This document shows positions 24,971 to 34,352 of a stretch of DNA of 64,000 nt, piece by piece. The notes under the pieces are model-generated. The model worked only from the letters and a program-made list of their open reading frames with translations. It was not told the DNA's origin and ran no database searches. A program made the translations under genes and the position numbers. Numbering within the stretch: the stretch's first letter is position 1; each line of letters begins with the position of its first letter. The stretch comes from 70-18 sp041691815 (GTDB taxonomy: Bacteria; Pseudomonadota; Alphaproteobacteria; Acetobacterales; Acetobacteraceae): the NCBI GenBank assembly GCA_041691815.1, contig JBEPTZ010000002.1, positions 1 through 64,000 of the forward strand, read 5' to 3'.

Positions 24971-25950
24971 TGCGGCGGGAAATAGTGGCAGGCGACCATG
25001 CGGTCCTCACCGAGTTGACGGGGAAGCGGGATTTCGACGCGGCAGCGATCGGTGGCGAACGGGCAGCGGGTATGAAAGCGGCAGCCGGATGGCGGGGCCA
25101 TCGGCGACGGCAGGTCGCCGGTGAGATGCACGCGCTCGCCCGCGCCGGCCTGATCGTGGCGGGGGACGGCGGAGATCAGCGCCCTGGTGTAGGGGTGGTG
25201 CGGGTGGGCGAGCACGGCGCGGGCCGGGCCGGATTCGACGATCTCGCCGAGATACATCACCGCCACCCGGTCGCTGACATAGCCGATCACCGCGATATCG
25301 TGGCTGATGAACAGGTAGGTGAGGCCGAGTTCGCGCTTCAGCCGGGCCAGCAGGTCGATGATCTGCGCCTGGATCGACACGTCGAGCGCTGAAACTGGCT
25401 CGTCGCAGACCACGAACTCCGGATTGAGGATCAGCGCCCGGGCGATGCCGATGCGCTGGCGCTGGCCGCCGGAGAACTGGTGCGGGTAGCGCTCGGCATG
25501 GGCGGCGCGCAGCCCGACATGCTCCAGCATGGCACGCACCCGCTCGCGCAACTCGCCGCCCTCGGCCAGGCCGTGCAGCCGCAGCGGCAGGGCGAGGATC
25601 TGCGCCACCGTCTTGCGCGGGTTCAGCGAAGCGTAGGGGTTCTGGAAGATGATCTGCATCCGCCGGCGCATCGCCTTCAGCGCCCCGGCGTCCAGCGCGG
25701 TGATGTCGGCGCCGCCGAAGCGGACCCGGCCGCGATCCGGCTCGTGCAAGCGCAGGATGGCGCGGCCGAGGGTGGATTTGCCGCAGCCGCTCTCGCCGAT
25801 CAGCCCCAGCGTCTCGCCGGCAGCGATGCTGATGCTGACGCCGTTCAGCGCCTGCACCGCGCGGCGCGGCTGACGCAGCAGGCGGGCGACCAGGCCGCCG
25901 CCGACCGGGTAGTGCTTCACTAGGCCCTCGACCTCCAGCAGCGGCGTCAT
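24967..25950 (-). CDS. dppF: Dipeptide/oligopeptide ABC transporter 1, ATP-binding protein DppF
   Basis: This 327-residue ATPase has Walker A GESGCGKST, LSGGQ-type signature SGGQRQRIGIARAL, DEPVSALDVSIQ and the C-terminal oligopeptide-ABC motif with four cysteines typical of an Fe-S or stabilising loop (GCRFHTRCPFATDRC). It energises the DppBC channel with DppD. It overlaps dppD and the C45 gene by 4 bp each. Confidence 0.95.
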   Translation of the reverse strand: MTPLLEVEGLVKHYPVGGGLVARLLRQPRRAVQALNGVSISIAAGETLGLIGESGCGKSTLGRAILRLHEPDRGRVRFGGADITALDAGALKAMRRRMQIIFQNPYASLNPRKTVAQILALPLRLHGLAEGGELRERVRAMLEHVGLRAAHAERYPHQFSGGQRQRIGIARALILNPEFVVCDEPVSALDVSIQAQIIDLLARLKRELGLTYLFISHDIAVIGYVSDRVAVMYLGEIVESGPARAVLAHPHHPYTRALISAVPRHDQAGAGERVHLTGDLPSPMAPPSGCRFHTRCPFATDRCRVEIPLPRQLGEDRMVACHYFPPQ

Positions 25951-26939
25951 GCGCCCTCCTCCACCACCAGCACGCAGCGGGCGGCGCGGCCATCGGGCAG
26001 CTTATGCATCGGCACCGTGTTGTGGCAGCTGGCGTGCGCCAACGGGCAACGTGGCAGGAAGCGGCAGCCGGGCGGCAGGTCGATCAAATCCGGCACCTGG
26101 CCCTCGATGGGATGGATCGGGCGGTCGAGATCGGACAGGCTCGGCACCGAGCGCAGCAGGCCGGCGGTGTACGGGTGGCGCGGGTTGGCGATCACCTCGG
26201 CGGTCGGCCCGGATTCGACGATCTGGCCGGCATACAGCACCGCCACTCGGTCGCAGTATTCCGCCACCACGCCGAGATCGTGGGTGATCAGCACCACGCT
26301 CATGCCGAGCCGGGCGCGGATGCCGGCGATCAGCTCCAGCACCTGGGCCTGGATGGTGACGTCGAGTGCGGTGGTCGGCTCGTCGGCGATCAGCAGCTTC
26401 GGCCGGCACGAGAGCGCGATGGCGATCATCATCCGCTGCCGCATGCCGCCGCTGAACTGATGCGGGTAGTCGCCCAGCCGGCTCTCGGCAGCGGGAATAC
26501 CGACCAGCGTCATCATCTCCACGGCACGGCCGCGGGCGGCGGCGCGGCGGGCGCGGCCGGCGGGCAGGTCGTCGCCATGCGCCAGCAGCACCTCGATGAT
26601 CTGGGTGCCGACAGTGAGCGCCGGGTTCAGCGAGGTCTGCGCGTCCTGCAAGGTCATGGCGATCTCGCGGCCGCGCAGACGGCGATAGGAGGCGGCGTCG
26701 AGGCCGACCAGTTCGCGGCCCTGGAAGCTGATATGCCCGCCCTCGATGCGGCCGGGATGGCGGACCAGCCCCATCACCGCGGCAAACGTGACGCTCTTGC
26801 CGGAGCCGGATTCGCCGACGATGCCGAGGCACTCGCCGGCGCCGACCTCCAGGCTGACGCCATCCACCGCGCGCACCAGGCCGCTTTTGGTCGCGAACGC
26901 CACCCGCAGATCGGTCATCGTCAGCAGCGGTTCAGTCAT
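25947..26939 (-). CDS. dppD: Dipeptide/oligopeptide ABC transporter 1, ATP-binding protein DppD
   Basis: This 330-residue ATPase has Walker A GESGSGKS, the IAMTLQDAQTSLNPALTVG Q-loop region, FSGGMRQRMMIAIAL signature, DEPTTALDVTIQ and the C-terminal GCRFLPRCPLAHASC motif. It has an 8-bp overlap with dppC. Its partner is DppF. Confidence 0.95.
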   Translation of the reverse strand: MTEPLLTMTDLRVAFATKSGLVRAVDGVSLEVGAGECLGIVGESGSGKSVTFAAVMGLVRHPGRIEGGHISFQGRELVGLDAASYRRLRGREIAMTLQDAQTSLNPALTVGTQIIEVLLAHGDDLPAGRARRAAARGRAVEMMTLVGIPAAESRLGDYPHQFSGGMRQRMMIAIALSCRPKLLIADEPTTALDVTIQAQVLELIAGIRARLGMSVVLITHDLGVVAEYCDRVAVLYAGQIVESGPTAEVIANPRHPYTAGLLRSVPSLSDLDRPIHPIEGQVPDLIDLPPGCRFLPRCPLAHASCHNTVPMHKLPDGRAARCVLVVEEGA

Positions 26940-27768
26940 CGAAGCGCGGGTCCAGAGCGTCGCGCACCGCCTGGCTGGCGACGTTGATGGCCAGCACCAG
27001 CAACAGGATCGCCAGACCCGGGAAGGTGCTCACCCACCAGGCATCGAGGATGAAGCCGCGGCCATCGGCGACCATCGAGCCCCACGAGGCGGTGGGCGGC
27101 TGCACGCCGAGGCCGAGGAACGACAGGCTGGCCTCCAGGATGATCACCTGGGCAATGCGCACCGTCGCCACCACGATCACCGGTGAGAGGATGTTGGGCA
27201 GCACCTCGCCGAACATGATGCCGGCACTCGACGCACCAATTGCCCGCGCCGCCTCGACATACTCGGTCTCGCGCGCCGCCAGAGTCTCGCCGCGCACCAC
27301 GCGGGCCGGGACCACCCATTCCTTGTAGGCCAGCGCCATCACCATGTTCAGCACCCCCGGCCCCATCATCGCCATCAGGCCGACCGCGAAGATCAGGTAG
27401 GGGAAGCCGAGCAGGATATCGATCAGCCCGGAAATCACCTGATCGACCCAGCCGCGCAGGTAGCCGGCCGACAGCCCGGCCATGATGCCGATGACAGTGG
27501 CGATCAGCACCACCACCACACCGATGAAGATCGAAACCCGCGCGCCGTAGATGATCCGGCTGAGAATATCCCGCCCCAGCCCGTCACAGCCCAGCACATA
27601 CGACCACTCGCCGCCGGCCATCCAGCCTGGCGGCTGCAAACGACGGAACAGGTCGGTGGCAGCCGGATCGTGCGGCGCCACCCAGGGGGCGAAGATCGCC
27701 ATCAGGACGAAGGCGAGCGTGGTCGCGGCTGACAGTTTGGCCAAAAAGCCGGGGAGCAGGTCACGCAT
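26932..27768 (-). CDS. dppC: Dipeptide/oligopeptide ABC transporter 1, permease DppC
   Basis: This 278-residue inner-membrane permease has about six helices and the EAA loop (YVEAARAIGASSAGIMFGEVLPN). The ATG follows a 180-bp repeat array that separates it from dppB; the only purine-rich tract upstream (GCGGAGCCCC) belongs to the last repeat hairpin, so translation may be inefficient or affected by that structure. Confidence 0.93.
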   Translation of the reverse strand: MRDLLPGFLAKLSAATTLAFVLMAIFAPWVAPHDPAATDLFRRLQPPGWMAGGEWSYVLGCDGLGRDILSRIIYGARVSIFIGVVVVLIATVIGIMAGLSAGYLRGWVDQVISGLIDILLGFPYLIFAVGLMAMMGPGVLNMVMALAYKEWVVPARVVRGETLAARETEYVEAARAIGASSAGIMFGEVLPNILSPVIVVATVRIAQVIILEASLSFLGLGVQPPTASWGSMVADGRGFILDAWWVSTFPGLAILLLVLAINVASQAVRDALDPRFDD

Positions 27769-27775
27769 GCAGGCT

Positions 27776-27910
27776 GGGGCTCCGCCCCATACCCCGCCAA
27801 GGGCAAAGCCCTTGGAACCCCCGACTCTTATTGCCTGTGGGCAGAGGGGCGCTTGCCCCCTCTGCCCACAGGCAATACGAAGTTACGAGGTCCAGGGGCT
27901 CGGCCCCTGG
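27776..27910. repeat. GC-rich hairpin array between dppB and dppC
   Basis: Four inverted repeats occur in a row: GGGGCTCCGCCCC (27776-27788), CCAAGGGCAAAGCCCTTGG (27797-27815), a stem of about 21 pairs starting TATTGCCTGTGGGCAG (27829-27877), and CCAGGGGCTCGGCCCCTGG (27892-27910). It fills the gap inside the operon. Such REP-like palindromes are common in this bacterial group and often alter mRNA stability between operon genes. Confidence 0.85.
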
Positions 27911-27948
27911 CGGCGTGCGGGGCAGCGCCACGCTGCTTGCTTGCCCGC

Positions 27949-28956
27949 TCACATCCGCACCCGCGGGTTGAGCACAGTGTAGAGCAGGTCGGCGAGGAAG
28001 TTCATCACCACGTAGGTGACGGCGTAGAGCAGCACGGCGGCTTGTACCAGCGGGTAGTTGCGCACGAAGATGCTTTCCACCACCAGGCGGCCGAGGCCGG
28101 GCCAGCCGAACACGGTTTCGATCACCATGTTGCCGCCGAGCAGCGAGCCGATTTCCATGGCGGCGACGGTGACGGTGGGCAGCAGCGCGTTTTTCAATGC
28201 GTGCAGGGCGAGGATGCGGGTGCGGCTGAGGCCCTTGGCTTCGGCGAACACGATGTAGTCCTGGCGCAGCACGTCGAGCATCGAGGCGCGGGTGACGCGC
28301 ATCAGGATGGCGGCCATCGGCAGGCCGAGGGTGATGGCCGGCAGCAGCAGGTGGGCCAGCGCGTTGCCGAGGCTGTCCAGCCGGCCGGCGAGCAGGCTGT
28401 CGATGATCAGGAAGCCGCTGACGGTGGGCGGCTGGTGGGCGAAGTCGATGGCGCCGGACACCGGCAGCAGGCGGAAATCCACCGCGAACACGATCAGCAG
28501 CAGGATGCCGAACCAGAAACCGGGCAATGAGACGCCGAACAGCGAGCCGACGGTGGCCAGCCGATCGAGGATGCCGCCGCGATGCACGGCGGCGATGACG
28601 CCGAGCGGGATCGACAGCAGCAGCGCGAACAGCATGGCGGCGGCGGAGAGTTCGATGGTGGCCGGCAGCCGCTCTGCGATGACGTCGGCGACCGGGCGGC
28701 GCTGGAACAGCGACTGGCCGAAATCGCCGACCAGCGCGTGGCCGACGAAGCTTACGAAGCGCACCGGCAGCGGGCGGTCCAGCCCCATGTCGTGGCGCAG
28801 CGTGGCCACCTGTTCGGGGGTGGCGTTCTGATTGGCCAGCATGATCTCGGCCGGGTCGCCCGGGGTCAGCGACATCATCAGGAAGACGATGACGGTGACC
28901 CCGAACAGCACCGGGATCAGGTGCAGCAGGCGCTGCAGCAGCAGGGTGGGGCTCAT
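27949..28956 (-). CDS. dppB: Dipeptide/oligopeptide ABC transporter 1, permease DppB
   Basis: This 335-residue permease opens with the typical LLQRLLHLIPVLFGVTVIVF helix, then DPAEIMLANQNATPEQ and the EAA loop (FAEAKGLSRTRILALHALKNALLP). AAGGA lies 6 bp before the ATG. It forms the membrane channel with DppC and follows the binding-protein gene by 24 bp. Confidence 0.95.
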   Translation of the reverse strand: MSPTLLLQRLLHLIPVLFGVTVIVFLMMSLTPGDPAEIMLANQNATPEQVATLRHDMGLDRPLPVRFVSFVGHALVGDFGQSLFQRRPVADVIAERLPATIELSAAAMLFALLLSIPLGVIAAVHRGGILDRLATVGSLFGVSLPGFWFGILLLIVFAVDFRLLPVSGAIDFAHQPPTVSGFLIIDSLLAGRLDSLGNALAHLLLPAITLGLPMAAILMRVTRASMLDVLRQDYIVFAEAKGLSRTRILALHALKNALLPTVTVAAMEIGSLLGGNMVIETVFGWPGLGRLVVESIFVRNYPLVQAAVLLYAVTYVVMNFLADLLYTVLNPRVRM

Positions 28957-28980
28957 GCCTGATCCTTCCCCCGCACCGGC

Positions 28981-30522
28981 CTACTTGACGCAGGCATCAC
29001 GCAGGTTGAGCCAGCCGGCGGCGGACGGCGCCCAGCCGGTGAGCCGCGCCGAGACGCCGTAGAGGTCCTGCGGCAGCCACAGGAAGATCCACGGCGCGTC
29101 CTTGTTGATGATCACCTGCGCCTTCTCGTAGAGCGCGGCGCGTTTGGCGTTGTCGGTCTCGCTGCCGCCTTCGGCCAGCAGCTTGTCCACCGCGGGGTTG
29201 GCGTAGCCGGCGGAGTTGCCGCGCCCGCCGGTCATCAAGGTCGGCTCGAAGATGTCGGTCGGGTCGAGCGAGCCGTTGCCCCACGAGGTGATCCACATAT
29301 CGCCTTCGCGCTTGCCGTTATTGGCCCATTTCGCCCGCACCTGCGAGCCGTCGCCGACCACCACCTTGGTGCGGATGCCGGCCTGGGTGAGCAGCGAGCC
29401 GATCGCCTCGGCGATGTCCTTCTGCGGGCCGTCGGTGTCCAGCGTTACGTCGATGCCGTTCGGGTGGCCGGCGGCGGCGAGCAGCGCCTTGGCCGCCTTC
29501 ACGTCATACTTGTAGGTGGGCAGGTTCGGGTTGAAGCCGAACGCCGCCGGGCTCATCACGCCGTTCAGCGCCACGGCGCGGCCGGCCAGCAGCTTGTCGA
29601 TGATCAGTTGGCGGTTCAGCGCGTGGTTGGCGGCCTGGCGGATGCGAACATCGTTGAACGGCGGCTTGTTGTTGTTCAGCGCGACGAAGAAGGTGCGGGT
29701 GCCGTTGACCGCCATCACCCTGGTGTTCGGGTTGGCCTCGACGTTGCGGATGTCGTGCGCCGGGAGTTCGTTGATGATGTCCACATCGCCGGCCAGCAGG
29801 GCGGCGACGCGCGAGGCGTTCTCGGGGATGATCTTGATGATCACCCGATCGGTGCAGGATTTGGCCAGCGGCGCGATGCCGGGGGCGCCGCCCCAGTAGC
29901 CGGGGAAGCGGTGCAGCACAAGGGAGTCGCCGCGGCGCCACTGGTCGAGCACATAGGGGCCGGTGCCGTCCTCGTGGGTGGCCATGCCCTCGGCACCCTG
30001 CTTCTCGGTGAATGCCTGGTTGACCACCTCCTGGAAGGTCAGCATCGCCGGCAGCACCGGCCAGGGCGAGGAGAGGATGAAGCGCACGGTATCGGCGTCG
30101 ACCTTCTCCACCGCGGTAACCGGGCCGAGCAGGCCGTTGCGCGGGCTGGTCTTGCCGCCGATGGCATCTTTGGTGAGCAGGCGGGTGAAGGTGAACACCA
30201 CGTCGTCGGCGGTCATGGTGGCGCCGGAGTGGAATTTCACGCCGTGGCGCAGCTTCATTTCCAGCGTGGTGGGGTTCGGCCAGCTCCAGGATGCGGCGAG
30301 CTGCGGCACCAGCTTCATGTTGGCGTCATGCGCCACCAGGCCGTCATACATCACCCGCAGCACGCTTTCGGTCTCGCGCGAGCGGTGGTTGGCCGGGTCC
30401 ATGGTCAGCGGGTCGAGGGTGAAGCCGACGCGCAGTTCGGCGGCCTGCGCCTGGCTCAGCGGTGCCGCGCAGCTCAGCCCGACGGCGGCCGCCGTCAGCA
30501 GGATCGCGTGATGCAGGCGCAT
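28981..30522 (-). CDS. dppA: Dipeptide/oligopeptide ABC transporter 1, periplasmic binding protein
   Basis: This family-5 solute-binding protein of about 513 residues has a signal peptide (MRLHHAILLTAAAVGL..AQA) and the family opening LTMDPANHRSRETESVLRVMYDGLVAHD, then LRHGVKFHSGATMTADDVVFTF. It is the first gene of the transporter operon and downstream of a -24/-12 promoter. ATG 30540 is an alternative start that adds six residues; both starts have purine-rich upstream sequence. The ligand is not predictable beyond peptide-like. Confidence 0.94.
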   Translation of the reverse strand: MRLHHAILLTAAAVGLSCAAPLSQAQAAELRVGFTLDPLTMDPANHRSRETESVLRVMYDGLVAHDANMKLVPQLAASWSWPNPTTLEMKLRHGVKFHSGATMTADDVVFTFTRLLTKDAIGGKTSPRNGLLGPVTAVEKVDADTVRFILSSPWPVLPAMLTFQEVVNQAFTEKQGAEGMATHEDGTGPYVLDQWRRGDSLVLHRFPGYWGGAPGIAPLAKSCTDRVIIKIIPENASRVAALLAGDVDIINELPAHDIRNVEANPNTRVMAVNGTRTFFVALNNNKPPFNDVRIRQAANHALNRQLIIDKLLAGRAVALNGVMSPAAFGFNPNLPTYKYDVKAAKALLAAAGHPNGIDVTLDTDGPQKDIAEAIGSLLTQAGIRTKVVVGDGSQVRAKWANNGKREGDMWITSWGNGSLDPTDIFEPTLMTGGRGNSAGYANPAVDKLLAEGGSETDNAKRAALYEKAQVIINKDAPWIFLWLPQDLYGVSARLTGWAPSAAGWLNLRDACVK

Positions 30523-30613
30523 TACAAGACGTCCTTCCATATGACCCCTTGGGGGTCAGGTTGTCTGGTCCCCGGCCGCACGTTGGCGTCCAGCTGGCGT
30601 GGCAATCCGCTCT

Positions 30614-30629
30614 AGCAAGCCACATGCCA
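30614..30629 (-). promoter_or_regulatory. Sigma-54 (-24/-12) promoter for the dppA-F/C45/activator operon
   Basis: Minus-strand TGGCATGTGGCTTGCT matches TGGCACG-N4-TTGCW at all but one specified position, with GG and GC 10 bp apart. The predicted start near 30603 gives an 81-nt leader. It makes transporter 1 and its downstream genes part of a sigma-54 regulon. Confidence 0.75.
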
Positions 30630-30712
30630 TCGGCGTTTCCCGCCGGCTCAGGCCAGCGTGTTCCGCCCGGCGCCGGCCGGGTGGGATGGCTGCGCCGATA
30701 TCGCGCGTCGCC

Positions 30713-30729
30713 ATGCGTGAAATGCGCGC
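30713..30729 (+). promoter_or_regulatory. Candidate enhancer site upstream of dppA
   Basis: ATGCGTGAAATGCGCGC differs at two positions from the motif upstream of atuA (22907-22923, other strand). It is 110-126 bp upstream of the predicted start. Its offset from the promoter GG exceeds that of the atuA copy by about 43 bp, near four helical turns. Confidence 0.3.
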
Positions 30730-30928
30730 GCCTCCCACGACAAGGCCAGTGCGCCACGATATTCTGGCTCGGAACCGCCGATCGGCAAACTCCGCGCCTA
30801 GCCTGGGCGGGAATTCGCCGCGATGATGCCGGACGCGCCGCAGCATGGCCGCCTCGATCCGCGGTCCGGCTTCCGCCGCGCCGGCCGATGACGGCGCCGA
30901 TCCGCCAGGCCGGCAGCGGCGCTCCAGC

Positions 30929-30987
30929 CCTTTGTCCGGTCGCGTGATTCAGGCCGTGATGTGTTTTCGCCAGCGGCCATCACGCTC
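30929..30987 (+). repeat. Dispersed repeat, decayed copy
   Basis: TTTGTCCGGTCGCGTGATTC followed by AGGCC and, after a gap, GCGGCCATCACGCTC corresponds to the reverse complement of 60518-60579. A 17-base core (GTCGCGTGATTCAGGCC) is identical in both copies, and the flanks align with scattered changes. Confidence 0.65.
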
Positions 30988-31094
30988 CTGCCGGCGATCG
31001 CCGCGACCAGCCTGCCCCGGTCGCGAATCACCCGGTCAGCGACCGAATCGCGCAGATCGGGCCGAGTCGCGCATGCCGCGGCGGCGGCCTCGGT

Positions 31095-31328
31095 TCAACG
31101 GCGACGCGGCGTCGCGACCGCCGGCAGGTCCTCGTCCAGGATCGAGATATGCAGCGAGAACGACACCTCGCCCTCGTCGTCATCGCGATGCAGCGTGCCG
31201 AGGAAATCCTCGCCGACGAACACCTCGACCGTGGCGCCCTTCTTCTTCGGCACGGCGATGCGCAGGCGGTCATTGCCGAGGGTGGCGCGCAGATAGGCCT
31301 GCACACGGGCAATATCAGTTTCGTTCAC
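31095..31328 (-). CDS. DUF3126 family protein
   Basis: This 77-residue acidic protein (DIARVQAYLRATLGN..VEVFVGEDFLGTLHRDDDEGEVSF..ILDEDLP) matches the alphaproteobacterial DUF3126 family, of unknown function. It starts with GTG preceded by AGGA about 7 bp upstream. It is separated from the downstream side of transporter 2 by 100 bp and may be read from that operon. Confidence 0.88.
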   Translation of the reverse strand: MNETDIARVQAYLRATLGNDRLRIAVPKKKGATVEVFVGEDFLGTLHRDDDEGEVSFSLHISILDEDLPAVATPRRR

Positions 31329-31428
31329 GCATCATCCTCCAGCTCTGGCCGCGCTAGGCGGCATCGGCGCGCTTATACGCCGCTCGCCACGGCGTGCCAC
31401 CCCAGGCATCGCCATGCGACGCCCAACG

Positions 31429-32423
<995 letters not shown>

Positions 32424-32427
<4 letters not shown>

Positions 32428-33452
32428 GCCCCGCCCCCATAGAGTTCCTCGGCATGCCAGCAGGCGACGAAATGGCCGGGCCGCCGCTCCTCATAATCCG
32501 GATAGGCGGCGCGGCATTGCGCATCGGCAAACGCGCAGCGCGGCGCAAACGCGCAGCCCACCGGCAGGTTGGTCAGCGGCGGCACGATGCCGGGGATTTC
32601 CTGCAAACGCTCCGCCGCCACCGCGCCATCGACCGCCAGGCTGGCCAGCCGCGGCACCGAGGCCAGCAGCCCGTGGGTATAAGGATGCAGCGGCAGCGCG
32701 AACAGCTCGCCGACCGACGCCTCCTCGATCTTCCGCCCGGCATACATCACCACCACCCGATGCGCGGTCTCGGCGACCACGCCGAGATCGTGGGTGATCA
32801 GCATGATCGCGGTGCCCATGTCCTGTTGCAGCCGCAGCAGCAGGTCGAGAATCTGCGCCTGGATGGTCACGTCCAGTGCGGTGGTCGGCTCGTCAGCGAT
32901 CAGCATCTTCGGGTTGCAGGCCACCGCCATGGCGATCATCGCCCGCTGCCGCATGCCGCCGGAAAGCTGGTGCGGAAACTCGCGCGCGCGCTGCGCCGGC
33001 TCCGGAATCTTCACGAGCCGCAGCATCTCCACCGATTTCTCGCGAACCGCCGAGCGCGACAGGTCCTGATGCAGCCGGATCGCCTCGCCGATCTGGTTGC
33101 CGATGGTCAGCAGCGGGTTGAGGCTGGTCATCGGTTCCTGGAAGATCATCGAGATATCGTTGCCGCGCACCTGGCGCATCTCTTTCTCGCTGAGCTTCAG
33201 CAGATCGCGGCCTTCCAGCATCACGCGGCCAGCCGCGATCCGCCCCGGCGGCGTCGGCACCAGCCGCATCAGCGACAGCGCGGTGATCGACTTTCCACAA
33301 CCGGACTCGCCGACCACCGCCAGCACCTCGCCGCGGCCGACCGAGAACGACACATCGCGCACCGCCTGCACCAGCCCGGCGCGGGTAAAAAATACCGTGT
33401 GCAGCCCATCGACTTCCAGCACCGGCGGCGCCGCATCCACTGCGCCAGCCAT
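32424..33452 (-). CDS. dppD: Dipeptide/oligopeptide ABC transporter 2, ATP-binding protein DppD
   Basis: This 342-residue ATPase has Walker A GESGCGKS, ISMIFQEPMTSLNPLLTIGNQ, LSGGMRQRAMIAMAV and DEPTTALDVTIQ, plus the C-terminal GCAFAPRCAFADAQC motif. The frame is open far upstream, but ATG 33452 shares its A with the permease stop (TGATG) and begins directly before the family start PPVLEVDGL, so it is chosen. Confidence 0.94.
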
Positions 33453-34348
33453 CAGCCGCGCTGCCGCGGGTCGAGAATATCGCGCAACGCATCCCCCAAC
33501 AGATTGGTGCCGAACACCACCACGCTGATCGTCACCCCCGGAAAAATCACCAGCCACGGCGCGGTGCGCACATATTCGGCAGCCGAGGCCGACAGCATCC
33601 GCCCCCAGGACGGATACGGCTCCGGCACCCCCAGCCCGAGGAACGACAGCGCCGCCTCGGTCAGGATCGCCGCCCCCAGCTGCGCGGTGCCAAGCACGAT
33701 CAGCGGCGCGATGGTGTTCGGCAGCACATGCCGCACCGCCACCCGCCACTCGCTCATCCCCACCGCATGCGCCGCCTCGACGAACGCCTGCTCACGCAAG
33801 CTCAGCGTATTCGAGCGGATCACCCGCGCCACATACGGGATCAGCGGGATCGCGATCGAGAAGATGGTGTTCTGCAGCGACGGGCCGAGGGCTGCCGCCA
33901 GCACCAGCGCCATCACCAGCAGCGGCAGCGCCTGCAGGATGTCGACCACCCGCTGGATCGCCAGGTCCACCCAGCCGCCGATATAGCCCGAGACCAGCCC
34001 GAGTACCACGCCGAAGAAGCAGCCCAGCGCGGTCGAGCCAATCCCGACCGCCAGCGAGATCCGCGCGCCATAGACGATGCGGGTATACAGGTCGCGCCCC
34101 ATGAAATCCGAGCCGAACCAGTGGCTGGCGCTCGGCGCGCCGAGCGACAGCGCCGGGTTGGTGTCCAGCGGCGACCATTGGGTAATGACATCGGCAAAGA
34201 GCGCCGCGCCGACGAACACGATCATGATCACCGCACCGATCGCGCCCAGCGGATACTGCCGGGTGAAGAACACCAGCTTGCGCCACAGCGTATCGGTGCG
34301 CGCGCCGGCGCGGGTCAGTTCGGCTTCGAACTCGGAACTCTCGGACAT
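33452..34348 (-). CDS. dppC: Dipeptide/oligopeptide ABC transporter 2, permease DppC
   Basis: This 298-residue inner-membrane permease has an N-terminal DppC-type helix (YPLGAIGAVIMIVFVGAALFA), DFMGRDLYTRIVYGARISL and the EAA loop (FVEAAHAVGMSEWRVAVRHVLPN). It forms the channel with DppB. It is 4 bp downstream of dppB and overlaps dppD by one base. Confidence 0.94.
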   Translation of the reverse strand: MSESSEFEAELTRAGARTDTLWRKLVFFTRQYPLGAIGAVIMIVFVGAALFADVITQWSPLDTNPALSLGAPSASHWFGSDFMGRDLYTRIVYGARISLAVGIGSTALGCFFGVVLGLVSGYIGGWVDLAIQRVVDILQALPLLVMALVLAAALGPSLQNTIFSIAIPLIPYVARVIRSNTLSLREQAFVEAAHAVGMSEWRVAVRHVLPNTIAPLIVLGTAQLGAAILTEAALSFLGLGVPEPYPSWGRMLSASAAEYVRTAPWLVIFPGVTISVVVFGTNLLGDALRDILDPRQRG

Positions 34349-34352
34349 CGGC

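Larger units (their letters stand above)
30541..31094. other. Control region without a protein gene (554 bp)
   Basis: No convincing coding sequence is present on either strand. It holds a TGACCCC/GGGGTCA dyad directly upstream of dppA (30542-30558), the sigma-54 promoter at 30614, a candidate enhancer at 30713 and a decayed dispersed repeat at 30929-30987. The rest shows nothing recognisable. Confidence 0.6.

Noticed and set aside
27829..27877. Long hairpin considered as an insertion-sequence end or CRISPR unit
   Set aside because: No transposase, no repeated spacers and no target duplication seen; it fits a REP-like hairpin array.
30556..31031. Several overlapping 75-170-residue frames in the 30541-31094 gap
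   Set aside because: Arg/Pro-rich, mutually overlapping, no ribosome sites or recognisable domains; the region is better explained as control DNA and a decayed repeat.
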